DNA of 64,000 bases from JAXDBM01 sp963709485 (GTDB taxonomy: Bacteria; Desulfobacterota; Syntrophia; Syntrophales; Fen-1087). The notes beneath the pieces are model-generated. The model saw only the letters and a program-made list of their open reading frames with translations. It ran no database searches and had not been told where the DNA came from. The stretch is from assembly GCA_963709485.1 (NCBI GenBank), contig CAVPWE010000004.1, positions 1 through 64,000 of the forward strand, written 5' to 3'. Positions 42,580 to 49,784 of this stretch are shown piece by piece. Every line of letters starts with the position of its first letter. Position 1 is the stretch's first letter. The translations under genes were made by a program, and so were the position numbers.

Positions 42580-43181
42580 AGGCATTCAAATCATTCAGCA
42601 AATCCATTGCGAGTCGGTCTTCCGAAAAGGTGGGCGAACTGCGTGAAAAATATCCTCAATACAGCATTGGGCGTCATACGTACGGAGATCCGGCCATCCT
42701 CACATGGGACGAACGGGCCGTCTTGAAGATCGGCGCATTTTGTTCCATTGCGGCAGGGGTCAAGATCCTGCTGGGCGGGGAACACAGGACAGACTGGGCG
42801 ACAACGTACCCGTTCAATGTATTGTGGGAGAGTGGGCGGCACATCGCCGGGCACCCCAAAACGAAAGGCGACGTGATCATCGGTAACGATGTCTGCATCG
42901 GCATCGAGGCGGTCATTCTGTCCGGTGTGAATATCGGCGACGGGGCTGTCATCGGGGCGCGTTCCGTGGTCGCAAAAGACGTGAAACCCTACGCAATCTG
43001 CGTGGGCAATCCTGCCCGTCCGGTCAGGAAAAGATTCGATGAAGAGACCATTCGGAAACTATTGGAGCTGGCGTGGTGGAATTTCAAGGACGAGGAAATT
43101 GAGCAGATGCTGCCGCTCATGCTCCATACGGATGTCCGGACGTTCATCCTTGAAGCCATGGGGATTAAAAAAATAGGCTGA
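42576..43181 (+). CDS. CatB-type (left-handed beta-helix) O-acetyltransferase
   Basis: 201 residues with hexapeptide-repeat pattern typical of the xenobiotic acetyltransferase group: LKIGAFCSIAAGVKILLGGE, then the catalytic-type His in GEHRTDW, then KGDVIIGNDVCIGIEAVIL and the tail ICVGNPARPVRKRF. Members acetylate chloramphenicol, streptogramins or sugars in surface glycans. Next to a deacetylase fragment, a glycan substrate is more likely than a drug (inference). Appears full length. The ATG overlaps the stop of the fragment upstream. Confidence 0.82.
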   Translation: MKAFKSFSKSIASRSSEKVGELREKYPQYSIGRHTYGDPAILTWDERAVLKIGAFCSIAAGVKILLGGEHRTDWATTYPFNVLWESGRHIAGHPKTKGDVIIGNDVCIGIEAVILSGVNIGDGAVIGARSVVAKDVKPYAICVGNPARPVRKRFDEETIRKLLELAWWNFKDEEIEQMLPLMLHTDVRTFILEAMGIKKIG

Positions 43182-43273
43182 CCCTCTCATCAACCGAGCA
43201 GGTACTTTGCGAGAATCTGGATGTTCAAAAAGCTCCGATGAACGACGATTGCGAATATTATATGTTCAAACGG

Positions 43274-43360
43274 TTATTTGCCCTTCTGGCAGGCGCGGGG
43301 AATGCACATCGGGTCCACCCAGCCCCTGTACAGCTTCTTCTCCTACTTCATCGTTCCCAT
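43274..43360 (-). pseudogene. Remnant of a tiny WVDPMC-type protein gene, interrupted by amber codon
   Basis: Reading from an ATG at 43360 (GGGAAGG nine bases upstream) gives five residues, a TAG at 43343-43345, then EKKLYRGWVDPMCIP and RACQKGK before the stop. The post-TAG part matches the end of the 40-residue protein at 44713-44835 (shared pattern WVDPMCxPxAxxKGK). The DNA beyond the stop is also shared (TTCAAACGG at 43265-43273 and 44701-44709). Read as an inactivated duplicate; amber read-through is possible but unsupported. Confidence 0.5.
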
Positions 43361-43423
43361 CACGTGCAACCTTCCCGGATGGAAAAAAGGGCACATGGAC
43401 AGCCATGGGCCCCTGCAACTCAT

Positions 43424-44701
43424 TTAAGCTTTTGCCGCATTTTTCCCGGCAATCCGCCCGAAGACGACACAATCCGCCGTGGCGTTGGTGCCCAGCCGGT
43501 TCGAGCCGTGCACGCCGCCCGCAACCTCTCCGGCGGCATAGAGCTTCGGGATAACAGCGCCGAAGAGGTCAATGACCTGTGCGCTCTTGTTGATCCGTAG
43601 ACCGCCCATGGTGTGGTGTACCGCCGGCCACTGAGGAACCGCGTAAAAGGGGCCCTTGTCCAGGGCAAGCATGGCCTTCGTGATCGGCTTGTTGAAATCG
43701 GGGTCTTTTCCGTCCTTCAGATACTGGTTGTGCTTGTTGACCGTTTCGACCAAGGCCGCCTCGGGAAGACCGATTTTCTTTGCCAGTTCCCCGATCGAAG
43801 CCGCCTCGGTGAACCGGCCCTTCTTCAGGCCCGCATCCAGTTCCGCCTGCTTGTATCCCATCAGGGGAACCATGGCGGCGCTGAAGAGGGTGTAGGTGGG
43901 CTTCGCTGCCGGACCCATGTTGGTCTGGGCAAAGGCGCATACATCCCGGCGCTCCAGTTCGCTGACAAACCGTTTTCCTTGTTTGTTGACGTAAATGGCG
44001 CCACGGCCCGGTCCACTGAAAGGAAACACGGCGGGAGTGTCCAAAGTGCCTGTTTCCGGATCGGCAAAGGGGTAGAGCTGGATGAAATTCAGATGCAGGG
44101 CGTCTGCGCCCACGGCCTGGGCGTAACGTATCATTTCGCCCGTCGCGCCTTCGTGGTTCGTGCTGTTGAAAGCTTCCGTGAGCTTTGGAAATTGTTCCAT
44201 CCGCATCTTGACATCCCGGCCGAAACCGCCGGAGGCAAGCACGAGGACTTTTTGGACCGCGAGATTCAGGGTTCTCCTGCCCCGTTTGACCTCAACCCCC
44301 AGGACGGGGCTCTTCGGGTCCGCATCCTTGCGCCAGATCCAGGTGACCTCGGTGCCGAGTACCATCTTTGCCCCGCGCTTCTCGGCAATCTTCTTGAGCG
44401 CCTCGGTGTAGTCCTTCCCCCACATGGTTTCGGAAAAATGGCAGCGGTAGGCCGTGTGGCCGCCGCCCCGGGTCAGCACGTCGCGAAGCTTGAGGCCTCC
44501 CTCGTCGATCATCCAGTTCAGGGCGGCCGGGGATTCGTTGACCAGGACTTCCACCAGTTCGGGGATGTTGTAGTAATCGCCCCCCTTGAGGGTGTCGTCT
44601 AAATGCTGTTTGGCGGTGTCGTCGCCCAGGTTCAGCTTTGCGCGAAGCTTCAGTTTGTCGTCGTAGGCCCCGTAGCCGCCGCCGTGGCGGATATTGGCGT
44701 T
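43424..44701 (-). pseudogene. 5'-truncated fumarate-reductase-like flavoprotein
   Basis: The frame is open from 44701 to 43424 and reads NANIRHGGGYGAYDDKLKLR through the C-terminal FAD block HHTMGGLRINKSAQV and YAAGEVAGGVHGSNRLG. The N-terminal export signal and FAD-binding GxGxxG strand, expected to span roughly the first 60-100 residues, are absent: an in-frame stop lies at 44702-44704, only 8 bases from the small upstream gene. No good start exists; a GTG at 44554 would give 376 residues still lacking the FAD cradle. Relative of the intact flavoprotein at 37428-38981. Confidence 0.8.
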
Positions 44702-44712
44702 TCAAACGGCGG

Positions 44713-44835
44713 TCATTTGCCCTTCTTGTAGGCAAAGGGGTAGCACATGGGATCTACCCAGATCCCGCCCACCTTGCACGCCTTTTGTCTCGATTCCTTC
44801 GCTTTCTTGTTTCCCGTCAATGGATCCTGAATCAT
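44713..44835 (-). CDS. 40-residue protein with C-terminal WVDPMC motif (unknown)
   Basis: ATG 44835 is preceded by GGGGGGA at seven bases. The protein starts MIQDPLTGNKKAKESRQK and ends GGIWVDPMCYPFAYKKGK; it is basic with Cys20 and Cys31 and has no signal peptide. A second copy of the ending survives at 43274-43342, supporting real coding selection. It sits immediately upstream of the flavoprotein remnant on the same strand and may have been its partner or leader. I do not recognise a family. Confidence 0.55.
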   Translation of the reverse strand: MIQDPLTGNKKAKESRQKACKVGGIWVDPMCYPFAYKKGK

Positions 44836-44875
44836 TTTATGTCCCCCCTTTTTATTACAGCGTCAGCCCGCAGTG

Positions 44876-44989
44876 TTAAGCGACGCGGCGCTTTTGCTGT
44901 TTCTCTCTGCTGTTTTTACCGATCATCATGCCCGTGATGCTGTCCTGCGGGTTGAACTCGACCTTTTCCGGCTTTACTGTCTTCATCAT
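44876..44989 (-). CDS. Possible 37-residue basic protein (unknown)
   Basis: Starts MMKTVKPEKVEFNPQDSITG and ends REKQQKRRVA. AAGGAAACAGGGA lies just before tandem ATG codons. It is the first small frame of the minus-strand run leading to the flavoprotein remnant, 40 bases upstream of the 40-residue gene. Evidence is limited to ribosome site and context; it may be noncoding. Confidence 0.35.
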   Translation of the reverse strand: MMKTVKPEKVEFNPQDSITGMMIGKNSREKQQKRRVA

Positions 44990-45094
44990 TCCCTGTTTCC
45001 TTTCCGGTATCTCCCCTTCTTTTGAATCCACAATAATCCCGAAGGCGTTTGGATGCAATCGGAGGAACCCTGATTGTGAGATGGGAAAAGAGAG

Positions 45095-45433
45095 ATGAAA
45101 GGGATCAGCCGCCCGGACATCGTGGATCGGATTTTGTCCGATGGGTGGGTAGAGAACATCGATACGGACAATGTTTATTTCTATATTCCCGCTTCGGATT
45201 CCAAAACCGATTACAAGGCTATCCCATTGATTGCTGAAGACGATGATCTAAGATCGGTTTACAGGCAGAGCGCAAAGGTGATTTCCATTGACAAAACTGA
45301 CAATGCGCTGACAATGGAAAAAATCACGCAAGTTATTGAAATAATGGTGGAGGCGGCGGGAGTCGAACCCGCGTCCGAAAATATTCCACTGCAGTTTCTA
45401 CGTACGTATCCTTTGATTTGCATTCGCTCCTGA
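45095..45433 (+). CDS. Hypothetical ORF running into the 3' end of ssrA
   Basis: 112 residues, starting MKGISRPDIVDRILSDGWVE; the last about 30 residues are antisense to the tmRNA 3' end, so the true protein, if any, has an unnatural tail. AGAGAG precedes the ATG. The 45095-45344 part is less GC-rich than its neighbours. It could be a truncated gene joined to ssrA by an integration or deletion event. No family recognised. Confidence 0.35.
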   Translation: MKGISRPDIVDRILSDGWVENIDTDNVYFYIPASDSKTDYKAIPLIAEDDDLRSVYRQSAKVISIDKTDNALTMEKITQVIEIMVEAAGVEPASENIPLQFLRTYPLICIRS

Positions 45434-45698
45434 AGACTCCCAAAGGCAGGATTGATCAGGAACTACCCTGTTTAGATTTCGCCTTGCTTCCTCCAGGAAA
45501 GAAAGGTCGGCTATCCTGTCTGATCGACGCTCTGTTCGGCCCGGCAGGCAGAACCGGCAGAACGTTAGCCGTCTAAGCGGCTAAGGCGTAATCGTAGTTG
45601 TCTGCGATTATAGTTTTCCTACCTGTTTAACGAGGCCTGTAGGAACCTCGGTACGCTTCTACAGCTTCAACTATCCCCGTCGAAACCGTGACGCCCCC
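45345..45698 (-). ncRNA. ssrA: tmRNA (ssrA)
   Basis: 354-nt transfer-messenger RNA on the minus strand. The 5' end GGGGGCG pairs with CGCCTCC before ACCA at the 3' end, so CCA is encoded. The T arm GCGGGTTCGACTCCCGC is present near the 3' end. The resume region encodes the tag ADNYDYALAA followed by TAG, ending in the ALAA degron typical of tmRNA tags. It rescues stalled ribosomes together with SmpB, whose gene lies 211 bases upstream on the same strand. No intrinsic terminator is visible after the 3' end. Confidence 0.97.
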
Positions 45699-45737
45699 AT
45701 AAAATCGATTGGATTCAAAGAACATTATTTCATGGAT

Positions 45738-45766
45738 AATTTAACCCTTCCTGGAGAGGAAGTCAA
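45738..45766 (-). promoter_or_regulatory. Promoter of ssrA
   Basis: On the minus strand TTGACT (45766-45761), 17 bp, then TAAATT (45743-45738). Predicted start near 45731, about 33 bases before the mature tmRNA 5' end, leaving a leader for RNase P to remove. Confidence 0.6.
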
Positions 45767-45767
45767 G

Positions 45768-45802
45768 CGGACAATCGTCAAGGGCACGGACAATCGCCAA
45801 GG
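45768..45802. repeat. Short imperfect tandem direct repeat upstream of ssrA
   Basis: CGGACAATCGTCAAGG (45768-45783) is repeated with one mismatch at 45787-45802, a 19-base period, directly upstream of the ssrA -35 element. It could be a tandem protein-binding site or chance duplication. Confidence 0.45.
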
Positions 45803-45909
45803 CCGGGTGTCCGATCGGGCAGGATCGAGGAACTGAGGGGCCGGATGCAGATCTGCGTCCAACGCCGGGATAACTCCCCCCGGCCGAGACAAGCAGGACG
45901 GGGCAGGAA

Positions 45910-46383
45910 TCAGTTTCTGTGCCTGGAGCGGAACGCCCTTTCCATGTCCCGCCGGTCATCCTTCAGTTTGATGTCTTCCCGCTTGTCGTGCAGCTTCTTG
46001 CCGCGGCCGATCCCGATCTGGACCTTGACCTTTCCGTTTTTGAAGTACATTTTCAGGGGGACCAGCGTCAGCCCCTTTTCCCTGGACTTTCCGTAGAGGC
46101 GACGGATTTCCCGCTTGTGAAGGAGGAGCTTTCGGACCCGCAGCGGATCGTGATTGTAGCGGTTGCCGTAGAGATAGGGGCTGATGTGCAGTTCGTGAAG
46201 ATAGACCTCGTCGTTTTTCACCAGAGCGTAACTGTCCTTCAGGTTCGCCCGCCCGTCCCGAAGCGATTTCACCTCCGTGCCCACGAGGACGATGCCCGCC
46301 TCATAGGTGTCGTCGATGAAGTAGTTCACCCTCGCCGTTTTGTTCTGGCAGATGATTTTTTCGTCCGTTTCTTTTTTAGCCAA
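45910..46383 (-). CDS. smpB: SsrA-binding protein SmpB
   Basis: 157-residue partner of tmRNA. The OB-fold hallmarks YEAGIVLVGTEVKSLRDGRANLKDSY and LLLHKREIRRLYG, and the basic tail DRRDMERAFRSRHRN, are all present. It delivers tmRNA to stalled ribosomes. It begins with TTG inside the end of the ttcA-like gene (8-base overlap; AAGGGA upstream), implying coupled translation, and ssrA follows on the same strand. Confidence 0.96.
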   Translation of the reverse strand: MAKKETDEKIICQNKTARVNYFIDDTYEAGIVLVGTEVKSLRDGRANLKDSYALVKNDEVYLHELHISPYLYGNRYNHDPLRVRKLLLHKREIRRLYGKSREKGLTLVPLKMYFKNGKVKVQIGIGRGKKLHDKREDIKLKDDRRDMERAFRSRHRN

Positions 46384-47134
46384 TTTCCCTTGCCTTTGCC
46401 GTCAGGAGGTAGTCCATTTTCACATGGCCCATGGCCTTGAAGATATTGTTCCGGATGTCCCGGTTGTCTTTTTCCAGTTCGTTGAGAAGGTTCTTCACGT
46501 AGAGACGGCGGGAGCTGCCGCTGGTCGGGCAGCGGTTTTCAATGTGGGGAAAGCGGCGCTGCTTTGCATACTTTTTGACCAGGTCTTCCCGAAGATAGGC
46601 AAGGGGACGGATGATATGCAGCCGGCCGCCGAAAATCTCCTGATTGGGCATCATGGTGCTGATCTCCCTCGCATAGAACATGTTGATCAGCAGGGTCTCA
46701 ACGATGTCGTCCCGGTGATGGGCAAATGCGATCTTGTTGCAGCCTCTTTCTGCGGCGATTTCGAAGATCCGCTTCCGCCGAAGACGGGAACAGAGAAAGC
46801 AGGGATTCTTCCGGTTGTAGCTGCTGTGCGAAAGGGGCCCGATATCGGATTTCTCCATGACGTAGTCATAGCTGCCTGCTCGCAAATGGGCCTCCAGCGC
46901 CTCGTACCCCCCATAGGCCGGGTCAAAGCCCGGATCGATGTTGACCGCCAGAAGGGAGAAGGAGGGCACAAAAAGCATCGTCGTACTGAGGAGGTCCAGC
47001 AGGGCCAGACTGTCCGCCCCTCCGGAGACGCCGACCAGCAGTCGGTCCCCCGCCGCGATCATTCCGTAATCCAGGACCGCTTTTTCCAGCCATTTTTTCA
47101 AATGCAGGAAGAGTTTCGTCCGCTTTTCTTGCAC
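46376..47134 (-). CDS. TtcA-like PP-loop tRNA thiolation enzyme with altered P-loop
   Basis: 252 residues. PP-loop VSGGADS at 36-42 (TtcA usually has SGGKDS, so the Lys is replaced by Ala), the cysteine pair CFLC near 113-116, and the later ENRCPTS block that holds the third conserved Cys position. TtcA adds sulfur to cytidine 32 of tRNAs using an iron-sulfur cluster. GTG at 47134 has GAGG eight bases upstream; a TTG two codons earlier is too close. The tRNA position modified could differ from TtcA. Overlaps smpB. Confidence 0.8.
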   Translation of the reverse strand: MQEKRTKLFLHLKKWLEKAVLDYGMIAAGDRLLVGVSGGADSLALLDLLSTTMLFVPSFSLLAVNIDPGFDPAYGGYEALEAHLRAGSYDYVMEKSDIGPLSHSSYNRKNPCFLCSRLRRKRIFEIAAERGCNKIAFAHHRDDIVETLLINMFYAREISTMMPNQEIFGGRLHIIRPLAYLREDLVKKYAKQRRFPHIENRCPTSGSSRRLYVKNLLNELEKDNRDIRNNIFKAMGHVKMDYLLTAKAREIG

Positions 47135-47325
47135 ATCCAAATCCTCATTCTGGGTGAAACTTCGTTATCTCTACCTGACTTCAGGGATCTTATCAAGGGC
47201 CATTGTCGCGGGCGCCGGCCATCCCCGGCAGGGGCGGAGAACGGCCTTGAATATTTTCCGGAATTCGGCTATGGGGAATCCCCGACAGTCAAGCCTCAAA
47301 AAATCCCACTCCAAGGAGGAGTCAT

Positions 47326-48612
47326 ATGACCGAGATCATCAATGTTCATGCCAGGGAGATCCTGGATTCAAGAGGGAATCCCACCATCGAGACCGAAGTG
47401 ACGCTCATGTCCGGAATCATGGGACGGGCCGCCGTGCCGTCCGGGGCGTCCACCGGGGAGCACGAGATGCTCGAGCTCCGGGACGGCAACAAAAAAAGGT
47501 ACCTGGGAAAGGGCGTCACGAAGGCCATCGACAACGTGCTTCACAAAATCGCCCCGGAGATCATCGGGATGGATTGCCTGAGCCAGCGGGACATCGATTA
47601 TGCCATGATCGGTCTCGACGGGACGGCCAACAAGGGAAAACTCGGCGCCAACGCCATCCTGAGCGTGTCGATGGCCTGCGCGAAGGCGGCGGCGGCGGTT
47701 CTTGAAATCCCGCTTTACCGGTACCTCGGCGGGGTCATGGCCAGGGATATTCCGGTCCCCATGATGAATATCCTCAATGGCGGGCAGCATGCCGACAACA
47801 ATGTGGACATCCAGGAATTCATGATCATGCCCGTGGGCGCGCCGACGTTCAGGGAGGGCCTGCGCACTGCCGCCGAGACATTCCATGCCCTGCGGTCCGT
47901 ACTCAAGGCAAAGGGCTACAACACCGCGGTGGGGGACGAGGGCGGGTTCGCGCCCAACCTGAAGTCCAACGAAGAGGCGCTGGGTCTGATCACCACGGCC
48001 ATCGAAAAGGCGGGCTACAAGCCGGGGAAAGACCTGGCCATCGCGCTGGACAGCGCCGCCAGTTCATTCTTCTCCGGCGGCGCCTACGTCCTCGCGGCGG
48101 AAAAGAAGCCCCGGAAGACCTCCGCGGAGATGGTCCGGTTCTATGCCGACCTGGTCCGGAAATATCCCATCATTTCGATTGAAGACGGGCTGGCGGAAGA
48201 CGACTGGGAAGGCTGGAAGATGCTCACCGACACCCTGGGCGCAAAGGTCCAGATCGTCGGCGACGACCTCTTCGTCACCAACCGGAAACGCCTCGAAAAA
48301 GGAATCTCCCTGGGCATCGCCAATTCGATTCTGATCAAGCTGAATCAGATCGGCTCGCTGACGGAGACCCTGGAGACGATTCAAACGGCGAAGGAGGCGG
48401 GCTATACGACCGTCGTTTCGCACCGGTCGGGAGAAACGGAAGACACCTACATGGCCGACGTGGCGGTGGCCGCCAACTGCGGGCAGATCAAGAGCGGCTC
48501 CGTCTCGAGGAGCGAGCGGCTGGCCAAATACAACCAGCTTCTTCGCATCGAGGAGGAACTCGGCGAAGCAGCGGTTTACCGGGGACGGACGGCCCTGTAC
48601 AGCATCGGGTAG
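47326..48612 (+). CDS. eno: Enolase
   Basis: 428 residues; converts 2-phosphoglycerate to phosphoenolpyruvate in glycolysis and gluconeogenesis. Motifs intact: HAREILDSRGNPTIETEV at the start, SGASTGEHE, GDEGGFAPN and the C-terminal VSHRSGETEDT with KSGSVSRSER. GGAGGAG precedes the ATG. It is divergent from ttcA-smpB-ssrA and converges with the QueG-like gene, 8 bases apart. Confidence 0.98.
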   Translation: MTEIINVHAREILDSRGNPTIETEVTLMSGIMGRAAVPSGASTGEHEMLELRDGNKKRYLGKGVTKAIDNVLHKIAPEIIGMDCLSQRDIDYAMIGLDGTANKGKLGANAILSVSMACAKAAAAVLEIPLYRYLGGVMARDIPVPMMNILNGGQHADNNVDIQEFMIMPVGAPTFREGLRTAAETFHALRSVLKAKGYNTAVGDEGGFAPNLKSNEEALGLITTAIEKAGYKPGKDLAIALDSAASSFFSGGAYVLAAEKKPRKTSAEMVRFYADLVRKYPIISIEDGLAEDDWEGWKMLTDTLGAKVQIVGDDLFVTNRKRLEKGISLGIANSILIKLNQIGSLTETLETIQTAKEAGYTTVVSHRSGETEDTYMADVAVAANCGQIKSGSVSRSERLAKYNQLLRIEEELGEAAVYRGRTALYSIG

Positions 48613-48620
48613 GGCAACTC

Positions 48621-49742
48621 TCAGGCGGTTCCTTCCAGGGCGAGCAGGATTTCGTCGCGGACCGGCCCCTGGCTGCCGGCCAGGAAACGCTCCAGGGCGC
48701 CGCGGGCTTCCGCGCCCCCGATGCGGCCGAGCGACCAGGCGATCATCCCCAGGACCCGCTCGTCCTGAAGACGGCCAAAGGCCCCGGCCAGTTCCGGGAC
48801 GTAGGCTTCATCCAGGCAGTTTCCCATGGCCCGGGCCGCGTTCATCTGCCACCGCCAGAGGTCCCGGTCGGGCATGTAGAACATGTGCGGCCAGATTCTT
48901 GCCGTGAAGAAGGCCTTGTCCATGTGCAGCAGACGCTCTATCCTGAAGTCTTCGGCCATGGCCGCCACTTTTTGATTCAGGGGCAGCGTCCTGGACAGCC
49001 AGGGGAGGTTGCGGGGGCAGACGTTCTGACAGCGGTCGCAGCCGTAAACCCACGCGCCCATCGGCTCGCGGAGCGGAAGCGGCGTGATGCCCCTGCCGAA
49101 ATACGTCAGATAGGAGATGCACAGGCGGGGGTCGATCCGGCGGGGGGCCTTCAGCGCCCCGGTCGGGCAGGCGGCGATGCAGACATTCCGGCACCACTCC
49201 GGACAGCCGATTTCAAGGGTCGGTTCATCCGGGGGAAATTCGTGGTCGACCACGACGGCAACCGGCAGGACCCAGGATCCCCGGCCCATGACCCCGCGGG
49301 AATAAAACAGGCAGTTCTTGCCGAAAGTCCCCAGGCCCGCCCTGGCGGCCGCCAGCCGGTGGGGCAGGTTGAAGGGCACCTTGGAGCGGATCCCCCGCTC
49401 GCGGAGAAATTCCCGAAAGGCTTTGATTCTTTTCGACAGGCGGTCGCGGATGACCCGGTCGTCATCCAGGTAGCAGCGGCCGAAATGCCTCTCCATGGCC
49501 GGCGGAAAGCCTTCGCGGAAATAGGCCTCGATCAGGACAATGATCGACCGGGCTTCCGGGAGGATGTTTTTCGGGTCCGTTCCGGCCATCAGGTCCAGCC
49601 CCGCCTTCATCGCCCACGCGTATTCCTCCTGCCGCTCCTGTAGAATCTGTTTCTGCGACGCGAAGGGATCGGCCGTTGTGAAGCCGATATCGCCGAAGCC
49701 ACACGCATGCGCCATGCTGATGACGTCATTTCGGCTGATCAT
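48621..49742 (-). CDS. QueG-like epoxyqueuosine reductase family iron-sulfur protein
   Basis: 373 residues. Two 4Fe-4S sites are visible: CRNVCIAACPTGAL and GCDRCQNVCPRN, with the family segment LCISYLTYFGRG between. The C-terminus looks HEAT-like (LGRIGGAEARGALERFL). QueG reduces epoxyqueuosine to queuosine in tRNA with cobalamin. The first cluster differs from the usual CGxCxxCxxACP spacing (WCRNVC), so this may be a relative with a different substrate. GGAGAG precedes the ATG. Confidence 0.75.
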   Translation of the reverse strand: MISRNDVISMAHACGFGDIGFTTADPFASQKQILQERQEEYAWAMKAGLDLMAGTDPKNILPEARSIIVLIEAYFREGFPPAMERHFGRCYLDDDRVIRDRLSKRIKAFREFLRERGIRSKVPFNLPHRLAAARAGLGTFGKNCLFYSRGVMGRGSWVLPVAVVVDHEFPPDEPTLEIGCPEWCRNVCIAACPTGALKAPRRIDPRLCISYLTYFGRGITPLPLREPMGAWVYGCDRCQNVCPRNLPWLSRTLPLNQKVAAMAEDFRIERLLHMDKAFFTARIWPHMFYMPDRDLWRWQMNAARAMGNCLDEAYVPELAGAFGRLQDERVLGMIAWSLGRIGGAEARGALERFLAGSQGPVRDEILLALEGTA

Positions 49743-49784
49743 GGCCGCTCTCCTGTTCTGATCCGGAGTCCGCTGGACAGGGGG

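Noticed and set aside
43274..43342. WVDPMC motif as a piece of an sCache domain (GWVDYMW)
   Set aside because: Only a few residues coincide; flanking residues and protein size do not fit a Cache domain.
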